NCBI RefSeq assembly: GCF_011250645.1
Contig: NZ_JAANNO010000001.1
Coordinates: 103,196 to 167,195, forward strand
Direction of reading: 5' to 3'
Length of the DNA stretch: 64,000 bases
Source: Motilibacter aurantiacus
Lineage (GTDB): Bacteria > Actinomycetota > Actinomycetes > Motilibacterales > Motilibacteraceae
The position numbers were made by a program, and so were the translations under genes. The notes under the pieces were generated by a model, which worked only from the letters and a program-made list of their open reading frames with translations, made no database searches and was not told the origin of the DNA. Position 1 is the first letter of the stretch; every line of letters begins with the position of its first letter. Positions 8,351-18,585 of the stretch are shown piece by piece.

Positions 8351-9274
8351 GTGCCCGAGAGCTGGCCCCCGAGCCCCTTCCACGTGGGTATCTCGGGCTG
8401 GACCTACAAGCCCTGGCGCGGTGTCTTCTACCCCCCGGGGCTGCCGCACCGGCGCGAGCTCGAGCACGCCTCCCGGCGGCTCGGCTCCATCGAGATCAAC
8501 GGCTCGTTCTACTCGCTGCAGCGGCCGGAGTCGTACGCGAAGTGGCACGCCGAGTCGCCCCCGGGCTTCGTGTTCTCGGTCAAGGGGCCGCGCTTCATCA
8601 CCCACATGAAGAAACTGGCGAACGTCGAGGCGCCGCTCGCGAACTTCTTCGCCTCCGGCGTGCTGGCCCTGCGGGAGAAGCTCGGCCCGGTGCTGTGGCA
8701 GCTGCCGCCGAGCCTCGGCTTCGACGCGGCGCGGCTCGCGGCCTTCTTCGCGCAGCTGCGCCGCTCCACGTACGCCGCGGCCGCGCTCGCCGCCCGCCAC
8801 GAGGAGCGGCTCACCGACCGCGCGCTGACCGTCGCCGACGCCGACCGGCCGCTGCGGCACGCGCTCGAGGTGCGGCACTCCTCCTTCGAGGTGCCGGGGT
8901 TCGTCGAGCTGCTGCGCGAGCACGACGTGGCGCTCGTCTGCGCCGACACCGCGGGCAAGTGGCCCATGCTGGACGACGTGACGTCCACGTTCGTGTACGT
9001 CCGCCTGCACGGGGCGCAGGAGCTGTACGTCAGCGGCTACGACGACCCGGCGCTGGAGCGGTGGGCGGGCAAGGCCCGCGTCTGGCAGTCGGGCGGCACC
9101 CCGGACGACGGCCGGACCCTCGCTCCCCCCGCGGCGGTGCGCGAGCGCGACGTCTTCGCGTACTTCGACAACGACGTCAAGGTTCGGGCGCCGTTCGACG
9201 CGATGGGGCTGTCCCGGCTGCTCGGCGTCGGCGTGCCGGAGGCGGCGGACACCGGAACCGTGCTTCAGCCCTGA
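8351..9274 (+). CDS. DUF72 (YecE-like TIM-barrel) protein
   Basis: This 307-residue protein has the DUF72 hallmarks: GISGWTYKPWRGVFYPP at the N-terminus, EINGSFYSLQ, KWHAESPPGFVFSVKGPR, then ALEVRHSSFE, the FVYVRLHG strand and YFDNDVKVRAPF near the end. The fold is a TIM barrel; its biochemical role is unknown in the family. GTG 8351 fits the usual N-terminal distance to GISGWTY. The 3' end overlaps the 3' end of the opposite histidine kinase gene by 10 bp. Confidence 0.88.
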   Translation: MPESWPPSPFHVGISGWTYKPWRGVFYPPGLPHRRELEHASRRLGSIEINGSFYSLQRPESYAKWHAESPPGFVFSVKGPRFITHMKKLANVEAPLANFFASGVLALREKLGPVLWQLPPSLGFDAARLAAFFAQLRRSTYAAAALAARHEERLTDRALTVADADRPLRHALEVRHSSFEVPGFVELLREHDVALVCADTAGKWPMLDDVTSTFVYVRLHGAQELYVSGYDDPALERWAGKARVWQSGGTPDDGRTLAPPAAVRERDVFAYFDNDVKVRAPFDAMGLSRLLGVGVPEAADTGTVLQP

Positions 9275-10521
9275 GGGGAGGTCCCGCCGTCGGGCGCCGG
9301 GGGCCCGGTGCCGCACGGCAGCCGTACCCGCACCACGAGACCGCCCCCGGGGGCGGCCGCCGCCTCCACGCTGCCGCCGTGGGCACGGGCCACGGCACGC
9401 ACGATGGACAGCCCGAGGCCCGACCCCTGCGGCCCCGGGCCGGAGACCCGCCGCGTTCCGCGGTGGAACGGCTCGAAGAGCGCCGGCACCTCGTGCGGCA
9501 GCACGAGCGGGCCGGTGTTGCGCACCTCGACGCAGGGCGTCCCGTCGCGGGCGCCGGTGGTGACCTCGGCGCTGCCGCCGTCGACGTTGTGCCGGACCGC
9601 GTTCTGCAGCAGGTTCGACACCAGGCGCTCGAGCAGCACCGGGTCGCCGGCCGTGGCGGCCGGCCCGGCGCGGACCGTCAGCGCGACCGACCGGTCCCGG
9701 GCCTCGACCGCGGCCTGCGCGGCCGCCGCCCGGGTCACGGCGGCCAGGTCGACCGGGACGCGCCGCGCGAGCTCCTGCTCCCCGCGCGCGAGGAGGAGCA
9801 GCCCGTCGATCAGCCGCTCACTGCGCTCGACCGAGTCCAGGACCGCGGGCCCGATCGCGCGCAGGTCCGCGGACGCGTCCGGGGCCGCCAGCGCGACCTC
9901 GACCAGCGTCCGGGTGACCGACAGCGGGGTGCGCAGCTCGTGCGAGGCGTTGGCGACGAAGTGGCGTTGGCCGTCGGCCGCGTGGTCGAGGCGCTCCAGC
10001 ATCGCGTCGAAGGTGTCGGCGAGCCGCTTGAGCTCGTCGTCGGGGCCCTGCAGGCCGATCCGCTCGGCGAGCCGGCCGCGCTCGCCCACCCGTCGCGCCG
10101 TCGCGGTGATCCGCTCCACCGGCGCGAGCACCCGTCCGGCCAGCGCCCAGCCGACGGCGACCGAGGCGAGGAACCCCACCGCGATCACCGCCGCTGCCCA
10201 GGTCACGAGGTCGCGCACGGTGCCGTCGCGCAGGCCGGCCACCCCGCGGTCGATCCGGACGGTGAAGGGCCGTTCGGCGGGTGGGAGCTGGACGGGCGAG
10301 CGGAGCACGTCGCCGGAGGAGAGGAAGGCCACGAGCCCCGGCGTGCGCACGTCGAGGCTGGCCCGCACGAGCAGCGCGAGCACCACGACGACGACCGCGC
10401 CGAAGGCCAGGAACGCCCCGCCCTGCAGCAGGGCCATCCGCCAGCGCAGCGGCAGCGGCCGGGCGGCGCGGGCGATCACGCTCGCGACGGGCCGGCGGGC
10501 CCGCCTCGCGAGGAGGCGCAT
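9265..10521 (-). CDS. Sensor histidine kinase of an OmpR-type two-component system
   Basis: A 418-residue membrane kinase. Two membrane helices (about residues 28-52 and 107-130) flank a short extracellular sensor of about 55 residues. HAMP follows, then HisKA with the phospho-acceptor histidine in FVANASHELRTPLS (near residue 193), an N-box in LVSNLLQNAVRHN, and the ATP lid motif GSGLGLSIVRAV. Its ATG overlaps the regulator stop by one base (TGATG), so the two are translationally coupled. The small sensor and the facing efflux operon suggest envelope-stress or antimicrobial sensing, in the manner of Bce/MacAB-linked systems; that is inference from context. Confidence 0.92.
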   Translation of the reverse strand: MRLLARRARRPVASVIARAARPLPLRWRMALLQGGAFLAFGAVVVVVLALLVRASLDVRTPGLVAFLSSGDVLRSPVQLPPAERPFTVRIDRGVAGLRDGTVRDLVTWAAAVIAVGFLASVAVGWALAGRVLAPVERITATARRVGERGRLAERIGLQGPDDELKRLADTFDAMLERLDHAADGQRHFVANASHELRTPLSVTRTLVEVALAAPDASADLRAIGPAVLDSVERSERLIDGLLLLARGEQELARRVPVDLAAVTRAAAAQAAVEARDRSVALTVRAGPAATAGDPVLLERLVSNLLQNAVRHNVDGGSAEVTTGARDGTPCVEVRNTGPLVLPHEVPALFEPFHRGTRRVSGPGPQGSGLGLSIVRAVARAHGGSVEAAAAPGGGLVVRVRLPCGTGPPAPDGGTSPQG

Positions 10522-11177
10522 CAGGCGATCCGGTAGCCCGCGCCGGGCAGTGTCTCGATGAGCGGCGGGGGGCCGAGCTTCTTGCGCAGGGTCATCACCG
10601 TGACGCGCACGACGCCGGTGAAGGGGTCCGCGTTCTCGTCCCAGACCTTCTCCAGCAGGCGCTCCGCGCTCACGACCGACCCGTCGGCCCGCAGCAGCTC
10701 CTCCAGCACCCCGAACTCCTTGCGGCCCAGCCCCAGCCAGCGCCCGTCCCGGTACGCCTCGAGCCGGCCGGGCTCCAGCCGCACGCCGTGCCGCTGCAGC
10801 ACCGGTGGCACGGCGGGCGCGGTCCGCCGGGCGAGCGCCCGGCAGCGTGCGACGAGCTCGGCGAACGCGAAGGGCTTGGGCAGGTAGTCGTCCGCGCCGA
10901 GGGCCAGCCCGGCCACGCGGTCCTCGACCCCTGCCGACGCGGTCAGCATCAGCACGCGTGCGGTGGCCCCGGTCGCCACCAGCTGCCGGCACACCTCGTC
11001 GCCGTGCACTGCGGGCAGGTCGCGGTCGAGCACGACGACGTCGTACTCGTTGACCCCCGCCCGCTCCAGCCCGGCAGCGCCGTCATAGGCCACGTCCACC
11101 GCCATCCCCGCGCGGCGCAGCCCGAGCGCGAGCGCGTCGGCCAGGACGCGCTCGTCCTCGACCACGAGCACCCGCAT
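10521..11177 (-). CDS. OmpR/PhoB-family response regulator
   Basis: This 218-residue protein has a receiver domain with acidic pocket E7-D8, phospho-acceptor D51 (in YDVVVLDRDLP), T in MLTAS and K in DDYLPKPF. A winged-helix trans_reg_C domain follows, ending GPPPLIETLPGAGYRIA. It is coupled to the kinase downstream. About 25-45 bp upstream of its start lie two GTGAAGCC repeats spaced 11 bp, the spacing expected for OmpR-family dimers, so autoregulation together with control of the divergent efflux operon is likely. Confidence 0.93.
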   Translation of the reverse strand: MRVLVVEDERVLADALALGLRRAGMAVDVAYDGAAGLERAGVNEYDVVVLDRDLPAVHGDEVCRQLVATGATARVLMLTASAGVEDRVAGLALGADDYLPKPFAFAELVARCRALARRTAPAVPPVLQRHGVRLEPGRLEAYRDGRWLGLGRKEFGVLEELLRADGSVVSAERLLEKVWDENADPFTGVVRVTVMTLRKKLGPPPLIETLPGAGYRIA

Positions 11178-11200
11178 CCCCCCACTGTGCCGCGACCGGT

Positions 11201-11219
11201 GTGAAGCCGGCGTGAAGCC
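11201..11219. promoter_or_regulatory. Candidate response-regulator binding site (11-bp direct repeats)
   Basis: GTGAAGCC occurs at 11201-11208 and 11212-11219, one helical turn apart, in the 127-bp gap between the regulator gene and the divergent efflux operon. OmpR-family regulators bind tandem direct repeats of this spacing. The assignment rests on arrangement only. Confidence 0.4.
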
Positions 11220-11304
11220 GCGCGCTGACGCCCGGCACACCGCCGCCCCGCTGCCATGGGAGGCCCCGGCGGCGCAGGGCTGCCGGGCCGGTGGAGGAGG
11301 CGCT

Positions 11305-11823
11305 GTGCGGACGGTCGGGTACGCGGTGGTGGCGGCAGCGGTGGCGCTGGCCGCCGCATGCGGAGGGGGCGACGGTGCGAGCGGGACGGGCGGCGTCGCG
11401 AGCGCGCAGGACGCGGCCGGGAGGGGCTCCCCGTTCCCGACCGCCTCGATCAGCCGGGAGGACGCGCAGCTGGAGTTCGCGCGGTGCATGCGCCGGCACG
11501 GCGTCCAGGTGCAGGACCCCGACCCGGGGGGCCAGGGGCGGGTCACGGTCCGGCTCGACGGGCGGCCGCGCCCCGGCACGCTGGAGAAGGCGCACGAGGC
11601 CTGCCGGCAGTACGCGCGCGCGGGCGGCCTGCCGGACCCGGACGACCCGCAGGTGCAGGACCGGATGCGTGAGTTCGCCCGGTGCATGCGCGCGCACGGT
11701 GTCCCGATGCAGGACCCGAGACCGGGCGGGGGCGTCGTTCTGACGGAGGAGGACGGCGTGTCGGACGCGGACCGGGAGGCGGCCCGCGAGGCGTGCGAGC
11801 CGGCCCTCGGGCTGGGCCGGTGA
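11305..11823 (+). CDS. Lipoprotein with duplicated FARCMR-HGV motif, efflux operon
   Basis: This starts at GTG 11305 behind a strong GGAGGAGG. The 172-residue precursor has a lipobox ending A-A-A-C near residue 17, so it is predicted to be an outer-face lipoprotein. The mature part has two copies of a short unit, EFARCMRRHGVQVQDP and EFARCMRAHGVPMQDP, about 65 residues apart, each with one Cys and followed by a further Cys in an (H/R)EAC context. Four such cysteines could pair. Proteins of this kind commonly precede MacAB-like operons in actinomycetes; the function is unknown. Its stop overlaps the next start (GTGA). Confidence 0.8.
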   Translation: MRTVGYAVVAAAVALAAACGGGDGASGTGGVASAQDAAGRGSPFPTASISREDAQLEFARCMRRHGVQVQDPDPGGQGRVTVRLDGRPRPGTLEKAHEACRQYARAGGLPDPDDPQVQDRMREFARCMRAHGVPMQDPRPGGGVVLTEEDGVSDADREAAREACEPALGLGR

Positions 11824-12902
11824 GAGGGCGCGCGGTGACGGCGGCGCTGGCAGCCGCCGTGGCGCTCGCGGGGGGCGGGGTGGCGGTCGCGCGGGCGGGC
11901 AGCGGCAGCCCGCAGGACGACGGGGCCTCTTCCGCGCCGGGAACACTGACGGCACCGGTCACCCGGGGCGACCTGGTCGAGACCGAGGACGTCGCCGGGA
12001 CCCTCGGCTACGCGGACGCCCGCACCCTGGCGACGGCCTCGTCCGGCACCTTCACCGCCCTCGCCGAGGAGGGCACGACCCTGTCCTTCGGGGACGTGCT
12101 GTGGCGGGTCGACGAGCGGCCGACGGTGCTGCTGCGCGGCACGCTGCCGGCGTACCGGCGGCTGTCGGTGGGGGACGAGGGCGCGGACGTGCGCCAGCTC
12201 GAGCGCGGGCTGCAGGCGCTGGGCCACACCGGCTTCACCGTGGACGACGAGTTCACCGTCGGCACGGCCGCCGCGGTCCGCGCGTGGCAGGAGGACGTCG
12301 GCGCGGTCGAGGACGGCGTGGTCGACCTGGGGGAGGTCGTCTTCGCCCGCACCGGCCTGCGCGTCGCCGAGCATCAGGCATCGCCGGGCGGCCCGGCGGC
12401 CCCCGGCTCCCCCGCCCTGCTGGTGACCACCCCCGAGCGCGTCGTGCAGGTGGCCCTCGACGTGGCTGACCTGCCGCTCGCGCGGAAGGGGGCGCAGGTG
12501 GCCGTCGAGCTGCCCGACGGCCGGCAGGTCGACGGCACGGTCTCCGCAGTCGGCACCGTCGCGCACGGTGCCGAGGCCGCGGACGGCGGGCCGGCCGCGG
12601 ACGGGGAGGCGGGCTCCCCGACGGTCGACGTCGAGGTCACCCTGCGCCGGAGCGCCGCGCTCGCCGGCCTGGACGGGGCGCCGGTCACGGTGCGGCTCGA
12701 GAGCGAGCGGCACGACGACGTCCTCACCGTCCCGGTCGAGGCGCTGCTCGCGCTGCGCGAGGGCGGCTTCGGCGTACGCCTCGTGGAGGGGGCGGCGGCC
12801 ACGGTCGTCGCCGTCGAGCCGGGCGCCTTCGCCGACGGCCGGGTCGAGGTGACGGGCGGCCCCCTGTCCGCCGGTGACCTGGTGGAGGTGCCGTCCTCGT
12901 GA
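11820..12902 (+). CDS. Periplasmic-adaptor-like protein with peptidoglycan-binding domain
   Basis: A 360-residue exported protein with an N-terminal membrane anchor (about residues 5-25), a beta-rich segment resembling an HlyD/MacA lipoyl half ([21 protein letters not shown] cut by short turns), a PG_binding_1 domain (about residues 120-165: [19 protein letters not shown], then TAAAVRAWQ) and a C-terminal membrane-fusion-like barrel. This adaptor architecture is common in Gram-positive MacAB-type efflux operons, where it probably links the ABC pump to the cell wall. Start GTG 11820 overlaps the upstream stop; the ATPase start overlaps this stop, so all are coupled. Confidence 0.82.
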   Translation: MRGRAVTAALAAAVALAGGGVAVARAGSGSPQDDGASSAPGTLTAPVTRGDLVETEDVAGTLGYADARTLATASSGTFTALAEEGTTLSFGDVLWRVDERPTVLLRGTLPAYRRLSVGDEGADVRQLERGLQALGHTGFTVDDEFTVGTAAAVRAWQEDVGAVEDGVVDLGEVVFARTGLRVAEHQASPGGPAAPGSPALLVTTPERVVQVALDVADLPLARKGAQVAVELPDGRQVDGTVSAVGTVAHGAEAADGGPAADGEAGSPTVDVEVTLRRSAALAGLDGAPVTVRLESERHDDVLTVPVEALLALREGGFGVRLVEGAAATVVAVEPGAFADGRVEVTGGPLSAGDLVEVPSS

Positions 12903-13588
12903 CCGAGCCACCGCTGGTGCAGATGGCCGGGGTCGAGCGCACCTATCCCGGCGGGGTCCGGGCCCTGCGCGGCGTCGACCTGTCCGTTGCGGCGGGCGAG
13001 CTCGTGGCGGTCGTCGGGCCGTCCGGCTCCGGGAAGTCGACGCTGCTCAACCTGCTCGGCACCCTCGACCGACCGACCGCAGGGCGCGTCTCGATCGCGG
13101 GCCACGACGTCGCCGCGCTGGACGACGGATCGCTCTCCGCGCTGCGCGCGCGAGCGATCGGCTTCGTCTTCCAGGCCTTCCACCTCACAACCGGTGCGCC
13201 GGCGCTGGAGGTCGTGGCCGACGGCCTGCTCTACACGGGGGCGCCGGCCCGCGAGCGCCGTGCCCGCGCGCGCGACGCCCTGCGCCAGGTGGGGCTCGGC
13301 GAGCGGCTGGCGCACCGGCCGCACCAGCTGTCCGGGGGTGAGCGCCAGCGGGTCGCCGTCGCGCGCGCCGTGGTCGGCCGGCCGCGGCTGCTGCTCGCGG
13401 ACGAGCCCACGGGCAACCTCGACTCGGCCGCCGGAGCCGGAGTGCTGGAGCTGCTGCGCGGCCTGCAGGCGACGGGGACGGCCGTTGTCGTCATCACCCA
13501 CGACCGGGCGCTGGCGGCCGCGCTCCCGCGCCGAGTCGAGGTGCGCGACGGCCTCGTCGTGGCCGACACACGGGACGTGGCGGCGTGA
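12899..13588 (+). CDS. MacB-type ABC transporter ATP-binding protein
   Basis: A 229-residue ATPase with Walker [10 protein letters not shown] (near residue 40), Q-loop FVFQAFHL, signature [14 protein letters not shown], Walker [14 protein letters not shown] and switch histidine in VVITHD. The DEPTGNLDS wording is typical of the LolD/MacB (MJ0796-like) subgroup that partners FtsX-type permeases. It begins at GTG 12899, overlapping the adaptor stop, and overlaps the permease start, making a tightly coupled efflux or lipoprotein-release module. Confidence 0.94.
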   Translation: MTEPPLVQMAGVERTYPGGVRALRGVDLSVAAGELVAVVGPSGSGKSTLLNLLGTLDRPTAGRVSIAGHDVAALDDGSLSALRARAIGFVFQAFHLTTGAPALEVVADGLLYTGAPARERRARARDALRQVGLGERLAHRPHQLSGGERQRVAVARAVVGRPRLLLADEPTGNLDSAAGAGVLELLRGLQATGTAVVVITHDRALAAALPRRVEVRDGLVVADTRDVAA

Positions 13589-14796
13589 GGCGGCCGGGCG
13601 CACCGGCGCCGGCCGGGCTCCGCCCGGCCCGGCTGGCCCCTGCCGACCTCGCCCGCGTCGGGCTCGTGGGGCTGCGGCACCGCCCCGTGCGGGCCGTCCT
13701 CGCCGCTCTCGGCATCGCGATCGGCATCGCGGCGATGGTGGCGGTCCTGGGGGTGTCGGCCGCGAGCCGGGCCGAGCTGACGGCCCGGCTGGACCGGCTG
13801 GGGACCAACCTGCTGACCGTGAGCGCGGGCAGCACGCTGGGGGGCGGCCAGGCCCGGCTGCCCGTGGAGTCCGTCGCGATGGTCGGCCGGATCGGCCCCG
13901 TGGAGGCGGTGTCGGCGACCGGCACGACGTCCGCGACCGTCCGTCGCACGCCCTACGTGGACGAGGCCGAGACCAGCGGCGTCGCGGTCCGGGCGACCAG
14001 CCTGGACCTGCTGTCGACGCTCGGCGTCGAGGTCGCGCGCGGGCGGTGGCTCGACGCGGCACTCGGCCGCTACCCGGCCGTGGTGCTCGGCTCGGTCGCC
14101 GCGGCCCGGCTCGGGGCCGACGTGGGCCGGCCGGTCCTCGTCGGTGACCGCTGGTTCACCGTCGTCGGGGTCCTCGGCCCGGCGGAGCTGGCCCCGGAGG
14201 TGGAGCGGTCCGCGCTGGTCGGGTGGGCCGCGGCCGAGACGTACCTCGGCTTCGACGGGCACCCGACGACGATCTACGAGCGGTCGGCCGACGCGGCTGT
14301 GGAGGCGGTCCGCGACGTCCTGCCGGCGACCGTCAGCCCCCAGGCGCCCGAGGAGGTGGACGTGTCCCGCCCGTCGGACGCGCTGGCGGCGCGCGAGGCG
14401 GCCGACTCGGCCTTCGCCGGCCTGCTGCTCGGGCTCGGGGCGGTCGCGCTCCTCGTCGGCGGCATCGGCGTCGCGAACACGATGGTGGTCTCGGTGCTGG
14501 AGCGCCGGGCGGAGATCGGCCTGCGCCGCGCGCTGGGCGCCACCCGCGGCGCCGTACGCCTGCAGTTCCTCGCCGAGTCCCTGCTCCTCTCCGCGCTCGG
14601 CGGCGTCGCCGGCGTGGCGCTCGGGGGCGCGGTCACGGCGGCGTACGCCTCCTACCGAGACTGGCCGGTGGCCCTCCCGCCGCAGGCCCTGGCCGCTGCC
14701 CTGGCCGCGACGCTGGCGGTCGGCGCGCTGGCCGGCGTGCACCCGGCGGCGCGAGCCGCGCGGCTCAGCCCGACGGCCGCGCTGTCCACGGCCTAG
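13585..14796 (+). CDS. MacB/FtsX-type ABC transporter permease
   Basis: A 403-residue permease: a first helix (about residues 35-60, [20 protein letters not shown]), a large extracellular MacB-PCD domain (about 65-270), then three C-terminal helices within an FtsX domain. The FtsX block includes [37 protein letters not shown] in broken-up family form. A four-helix MacB topology is expected. Likely role: mechanotransmission-driven export of a toxic peptide, macrolide or lipid with the adaptor. It ends the operon that starts at 11305. Confidence 0.92.
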   Translation: MRRPGAPAPAGLRPARLAPADLARVGLVGLRHRPVRAVLAALGIAIGIAAMVAVLGVSAASRAELTARLDRLGTNLLTVSAGSTLGGGQARLPVESVAMVGRIGPVEAVSATGTTSATVRRTPYVDEAETSGVAVRATSLDLLSTLGVEVARGRWLDAALGRYPAVVLGSVAAARLGADVGRPVLVGDRWFTVVGVLGPAELAPEVERSALVGWAAAETYLGFDGHPTTIYERSADAAVEAVRDVLPATVSPQAPEEVDVSRPSDALAAREAADSAFAGLLLGLGAVALLVGGIGVANTMVVSVLERRAEIGLRRALGATRGAVRLQFLAESLLLSALGGVAGVALGGAVTAAYASYRDWPVALPPQALAAALAATLAVGALAGVHPAARAARLSPTAALSTA

Positions 14797-14858
14797 CCGG
14801 GGGCCCTACGACCATCGGCTACTGCCGCGGGAGGGCGTCCGCGGGCCAGACTGCGGCC

Positions 14859-15266
14859 ATGCACACGACGAAGCGCAGGACGGCCCTCCTGCTCCCCCTG
14901 CTCGGCCTGGTGGCCTCGGCCGCCGCCGTCCTCCCGGCCGGCGCCGCCTTCGCGAAGGGCGACGACGAAGTCCTGAGATCGGGTTCGTGCTCGGCCGGCG
15001 GCTCCTGGAAGCTCGAGGCCAAGCCCGACGACGGCGGGCTCGAGATCGAGTTCGAGGTCGACACCAACCGGGCGGGGCAGCGGTGGGCCGTGCGGATCAC
15101 GCAGAACGGGTCCCCGGTCTTCCGCGGCAGCCGCACGACGACCCGGCCCAGCGGGTCGTTCTCGCTCGAGCGTCACGTCGCGGACCGGCCCGGCACGGAC
15201 ACGATCGTCGCGGTGGCGACGCGGGCGGGCACGTCCCAGCGGTGCGGCGGCCGGCTCAGCGTCTGA
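14859..15266 (+). CDS. Small secreted protein of unknown function
   Basis: A 135-residue precursor with a clear signal peptide (KRRTALLLPLLGLVASAAAV, ending G-A-A-F-A near residue 33). The mature part of about 100 residues has two cysteines (SGSCSAG and SQRCGGR) at its two ends, which could close one disulfide, with alternating strand-like segments such as LEIEFEVDTN and WAVRITQNG. It looks like a small beta-sandwich. No family is recognised, although similar 130-150 residue secreted proteins are common in actinomycetes. It lies 62 bp after the permease and may be separately transcribed. Confidence 0.75.
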   Translation: MHTTKRRTALLLPLLGLVASAAAVLPAGAAFAKGDDEVLRSGSCSAGGSWKLEAKPDDGGLEIEFEVDTNRAGQRWAVRITQNGSPVFRGSRTTTRPSGSFSLERHVADRPGTDTIVAVATRAGTSQRCGGRLSV

Positions 15267-15311
15267 GCCGGCTCCGCTCACCCGGGAAGGGGCCCTGACC
15301 GGCACGCCCGC

Positions 15312-16592
15312 TCACGACCCGGCCCGCCACGAGCGCAGGTACGCCTCCTGCGCCGGTGTGAGGACGTCGAGCGCCAGCCCGAGCGAGCCGAGCGCGAGCC
15401 CGGCGACGGCGCGGTCGATCCCCGCCGGCACGGGGTGCACGCCGCGCGGCAGGCCTGCGGTGAGCAGCCACTCGGCCGTCAGGGCCTGCAGGGCGAACGC
15501 CACGTCCATGACGGCGGGCGGGCTGCCCTCGGCGGCGGCCAGGCCCGCCACCCGCCCCTCGCCGACGAGGAGGACGCGCCGCCCGTGCGGGAGGACGTAC
15601 TCGTCCACGCCGGGGCGCACGGCGACGGTGCGCTCCACCGCCAGCGCGACGAGCCCGCGGACGTCGATCTCCACGTCGAAGTGGCCTGCGTTGGCCAGGA
15701 CGGCTCCGTCCGGCAGCAGCCCGAGGTGCGCGGCCGTGACCACGTCGCGCGCCCCGGTCGCCGTCACCACGATCGAGGCCAGCGGCGCCGCCTCGGCCAT
15801 CGGCAGCACCCGGTAGCCGTCCAGCGCCGCGTCCAGCGCGGCCGTCGGGTCGACCTCGGTCACGATGACCGACGCCCCGAGCCCGCGCAGCCGCGACGCG
15901 ACGCCGCGCCCGACGTCCCCGTAGCCGGCGACGACGGCGGTGCGCCCGGCCAGCAGCATCCCGGTCGCCCGCAGCAGCGCGTCCACGGTGGACTGGCCGC
16001 TCCCCCACCGGTTGTCGACGACGCGCTTGGTCGGGGTGTCGTTGACGGCCACGACCGGCAGCGCGAGCGCCCGGTCGCGCGCCATCTGGTGCAGCCGCAG
16101 CACGCCGGTCGCCGTCTGCTCGCACGCCCCGGCGACGACCCCCGAGCGGAGCAGGGCGGGGCGCTCGGTGTGCAGCGCGCTCAGCAGGTCGCACCCGTCG
16201 TCGAGCAGCAGCGCCCGGCGGGCGCCGGCCAGGGTGTCCAGCGCCTGGCGCACGTCGGCGTAGTAGCCGGCCCGGTCGACGCCGCGCCTGGCCGCCACCG
16301 TCATCCCGTCGGACCGCAGGGCGGCGGCGACGTCGTCCTGGGTGGAGAGCGGGTTCGAGGAGCACAGCGCCACCTCGGCGCCGCCGGCCGCCAGCAGCCG
16401 GGCGAGCACCGCGGTCTCGGCCGTCAGCGGCAGGCAGGCCACCACGTGCACGCCGGAGAGCGGCCGCTCGTCGGCGAACCGGTCGCGCAGCCGGGCGAGC
16501 ACGGGCATCGCCCGCTCGGAGTGTGAGATGCGGCGAGCCCCCGCCGGGACGGCAGCCGTGCGTACGGCGCCGTTCGACGGGGGCTCGACCAT
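15312..16592 (-). CDS. Divergent archaeal-type S-adenosylhomocysteine hydrolase paralogue
   Basis: The 426-residue protein is homologous to SAH hydrolase over its whole length. The NAD-binding domain is intact (VVAGYGDVGRGVASRLRGLG) and the Lys and Asp-Asn of the active site are kept (TPTKRVVDNRWG). Several substrate residues differ from the neighbour AhcY: LHMT has become LPLT (His lost), EETTTG is EQTATG and GHPSFVM is GSPPAVM (His lost). It lacks the long insert and the terminal PDHYRY. Wording such as SSNPLSTQDDVAAAL and HPVPAGID resembles the short Thermotoga/archaeal clade. It sits 36 bp downstream of ahcY on the same strand. It probably binds NAD; its substrate may differ or its activity may be lost. 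Confidence 0.82.
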   Translation of the reverse strand: MVEPPSNGAVRTAAVPAGARRISHSERAMPVLARLRDRFADERPLSGVHVVACLPLTAETAVLARLLAAGGAEVALCSSNPLSTQDDVAAALRSDGMTVAARRGVDRAGYYADVRQALDTLAGARRALLLDDGCDLLSALHTERPALLRSGVVAGACEQTATGVLRLHQMARDRALALPVVAVNDTPTKRVVDNRWGSGQSTVDALLRATGMLLAGRTAVVAGYGDVGRGVASRLRGLGASVIVTEVDPTAALDAALDGYRVLPMAEAAPLASIVVTATGARDVVTAAHLGLLPDGAVLANAGHFDVEIDVRGLVALAVERTVAVRPGVDEYVLPHGRRVLLVGEGRVAGLAAAEGSPPAVMDVAFALQALTAEWLLTAGLPRGVHPVPAGIDRAVAGLALGSLGLALDVLTPAQEAYLRSWRAGS

Positions 16593-16628
16593 GCGTGTGT
16601 TCCTCGGCAGCGACGTGTGCTGCAGGAA

Positions 16629-18119
<1,491 letters not shown>

Positions 18120-18159
18120 GCGGGCTCCTTGACAGTGCCGTGTGAGGGTAAGGAAGAGG

Positions 18160-18525
18160 TCAGAGTCCGGACGCGTCCGGGAGGGGCTCGGCCGGTGGCA
18201 GCAGGCGCACCTGCTTCTCCTGCTCCCAGCGCAGCGCCTCGACGGCGGAGGCAGCGGGGGCCTCGTCGAGCCAGGTGTGCACCGCCTCGCGGAGGGCGGT
18301 CTCGTCACGCAGCCGAAGGGCGACCGCGACGTCGCCGATCTCCAGCCCGGTCTCGTCGAGCAGCGCGCGCAGGCTGCGCAGCCGGTCGACCTCGGTCGGG
18401 CCGTAGAGCCGATAGCCGGCAGCCGAGCGCTGCGGGACGACGAGCCCGCGCTGCTCGACGTAGCGCAGCATGCGCGGCGACCACCCGGTGGCCTCCGCCG
18501 CTTCCTGCACCGTCAACAACTGCAC
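18160..18525 (-). CDS. MerR-family transcriptional regulator
   Basis: A 121-residue protein beginning with a MerR helix-turn-helix and wing: [23 protein letters not shown], written here in parts, then [16 protein letters not shown] short dimerisation helix follows (about residues 75-105). There is no cysteine cluster, so metal sensing is unlikely. The GTG start sits about 10 bp after an AATCTA sequence, so the transcript could be leaderless. It precedes ahcY by 40 bp on the same strand and probably controls the methyl cycle genes; the effector is unknown. Confidence 0.88.
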   Translation of the reverse strand: MQLLTVQEAAEATGWSPRMLRYVEQRGLVVPQRSAAGYRLYGPTEVDRLRSLRALLDETGLEIGDVAVALRLRDETALREAVHTWLDEAPAASAVEALRWEQEKQVRLLPPAEPLPDASGL

Positions 18526-18537
18526 GGCGCTAGATTA

Positions 18538-18559
18538 GCAGAGTCGTGTCAAGGTCTGC
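18538..18559. promoter_or_regulatory. Candidate MerR operator in the ahcY/deaminase divergent gap
   Basis: GCAGA (18538-18542) and TCTGC (18555-18559) form an inverted repeat with a 12-bp spacer, in the 60-bp gap between the MerR gene and the divergent deaminase gene. A TTGACA (minus strand, 18547-18552) lies in the spacer. MerR proteins bind dyads within promoters of this kind. The arms are only 5 bp, so chance is not excluded. Confidence 0.3.
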
Positions 18560-18585
18560 CAGATGGAATCACGAGGTGACCCAGA

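Noticed and set aside
18120-18160. SAH riboswitch before ahcY
   Set aside because: Only 40 bp separate the MerR stop from the ahcY start, which is too little for the riboswitch, and no matching fold was seen.
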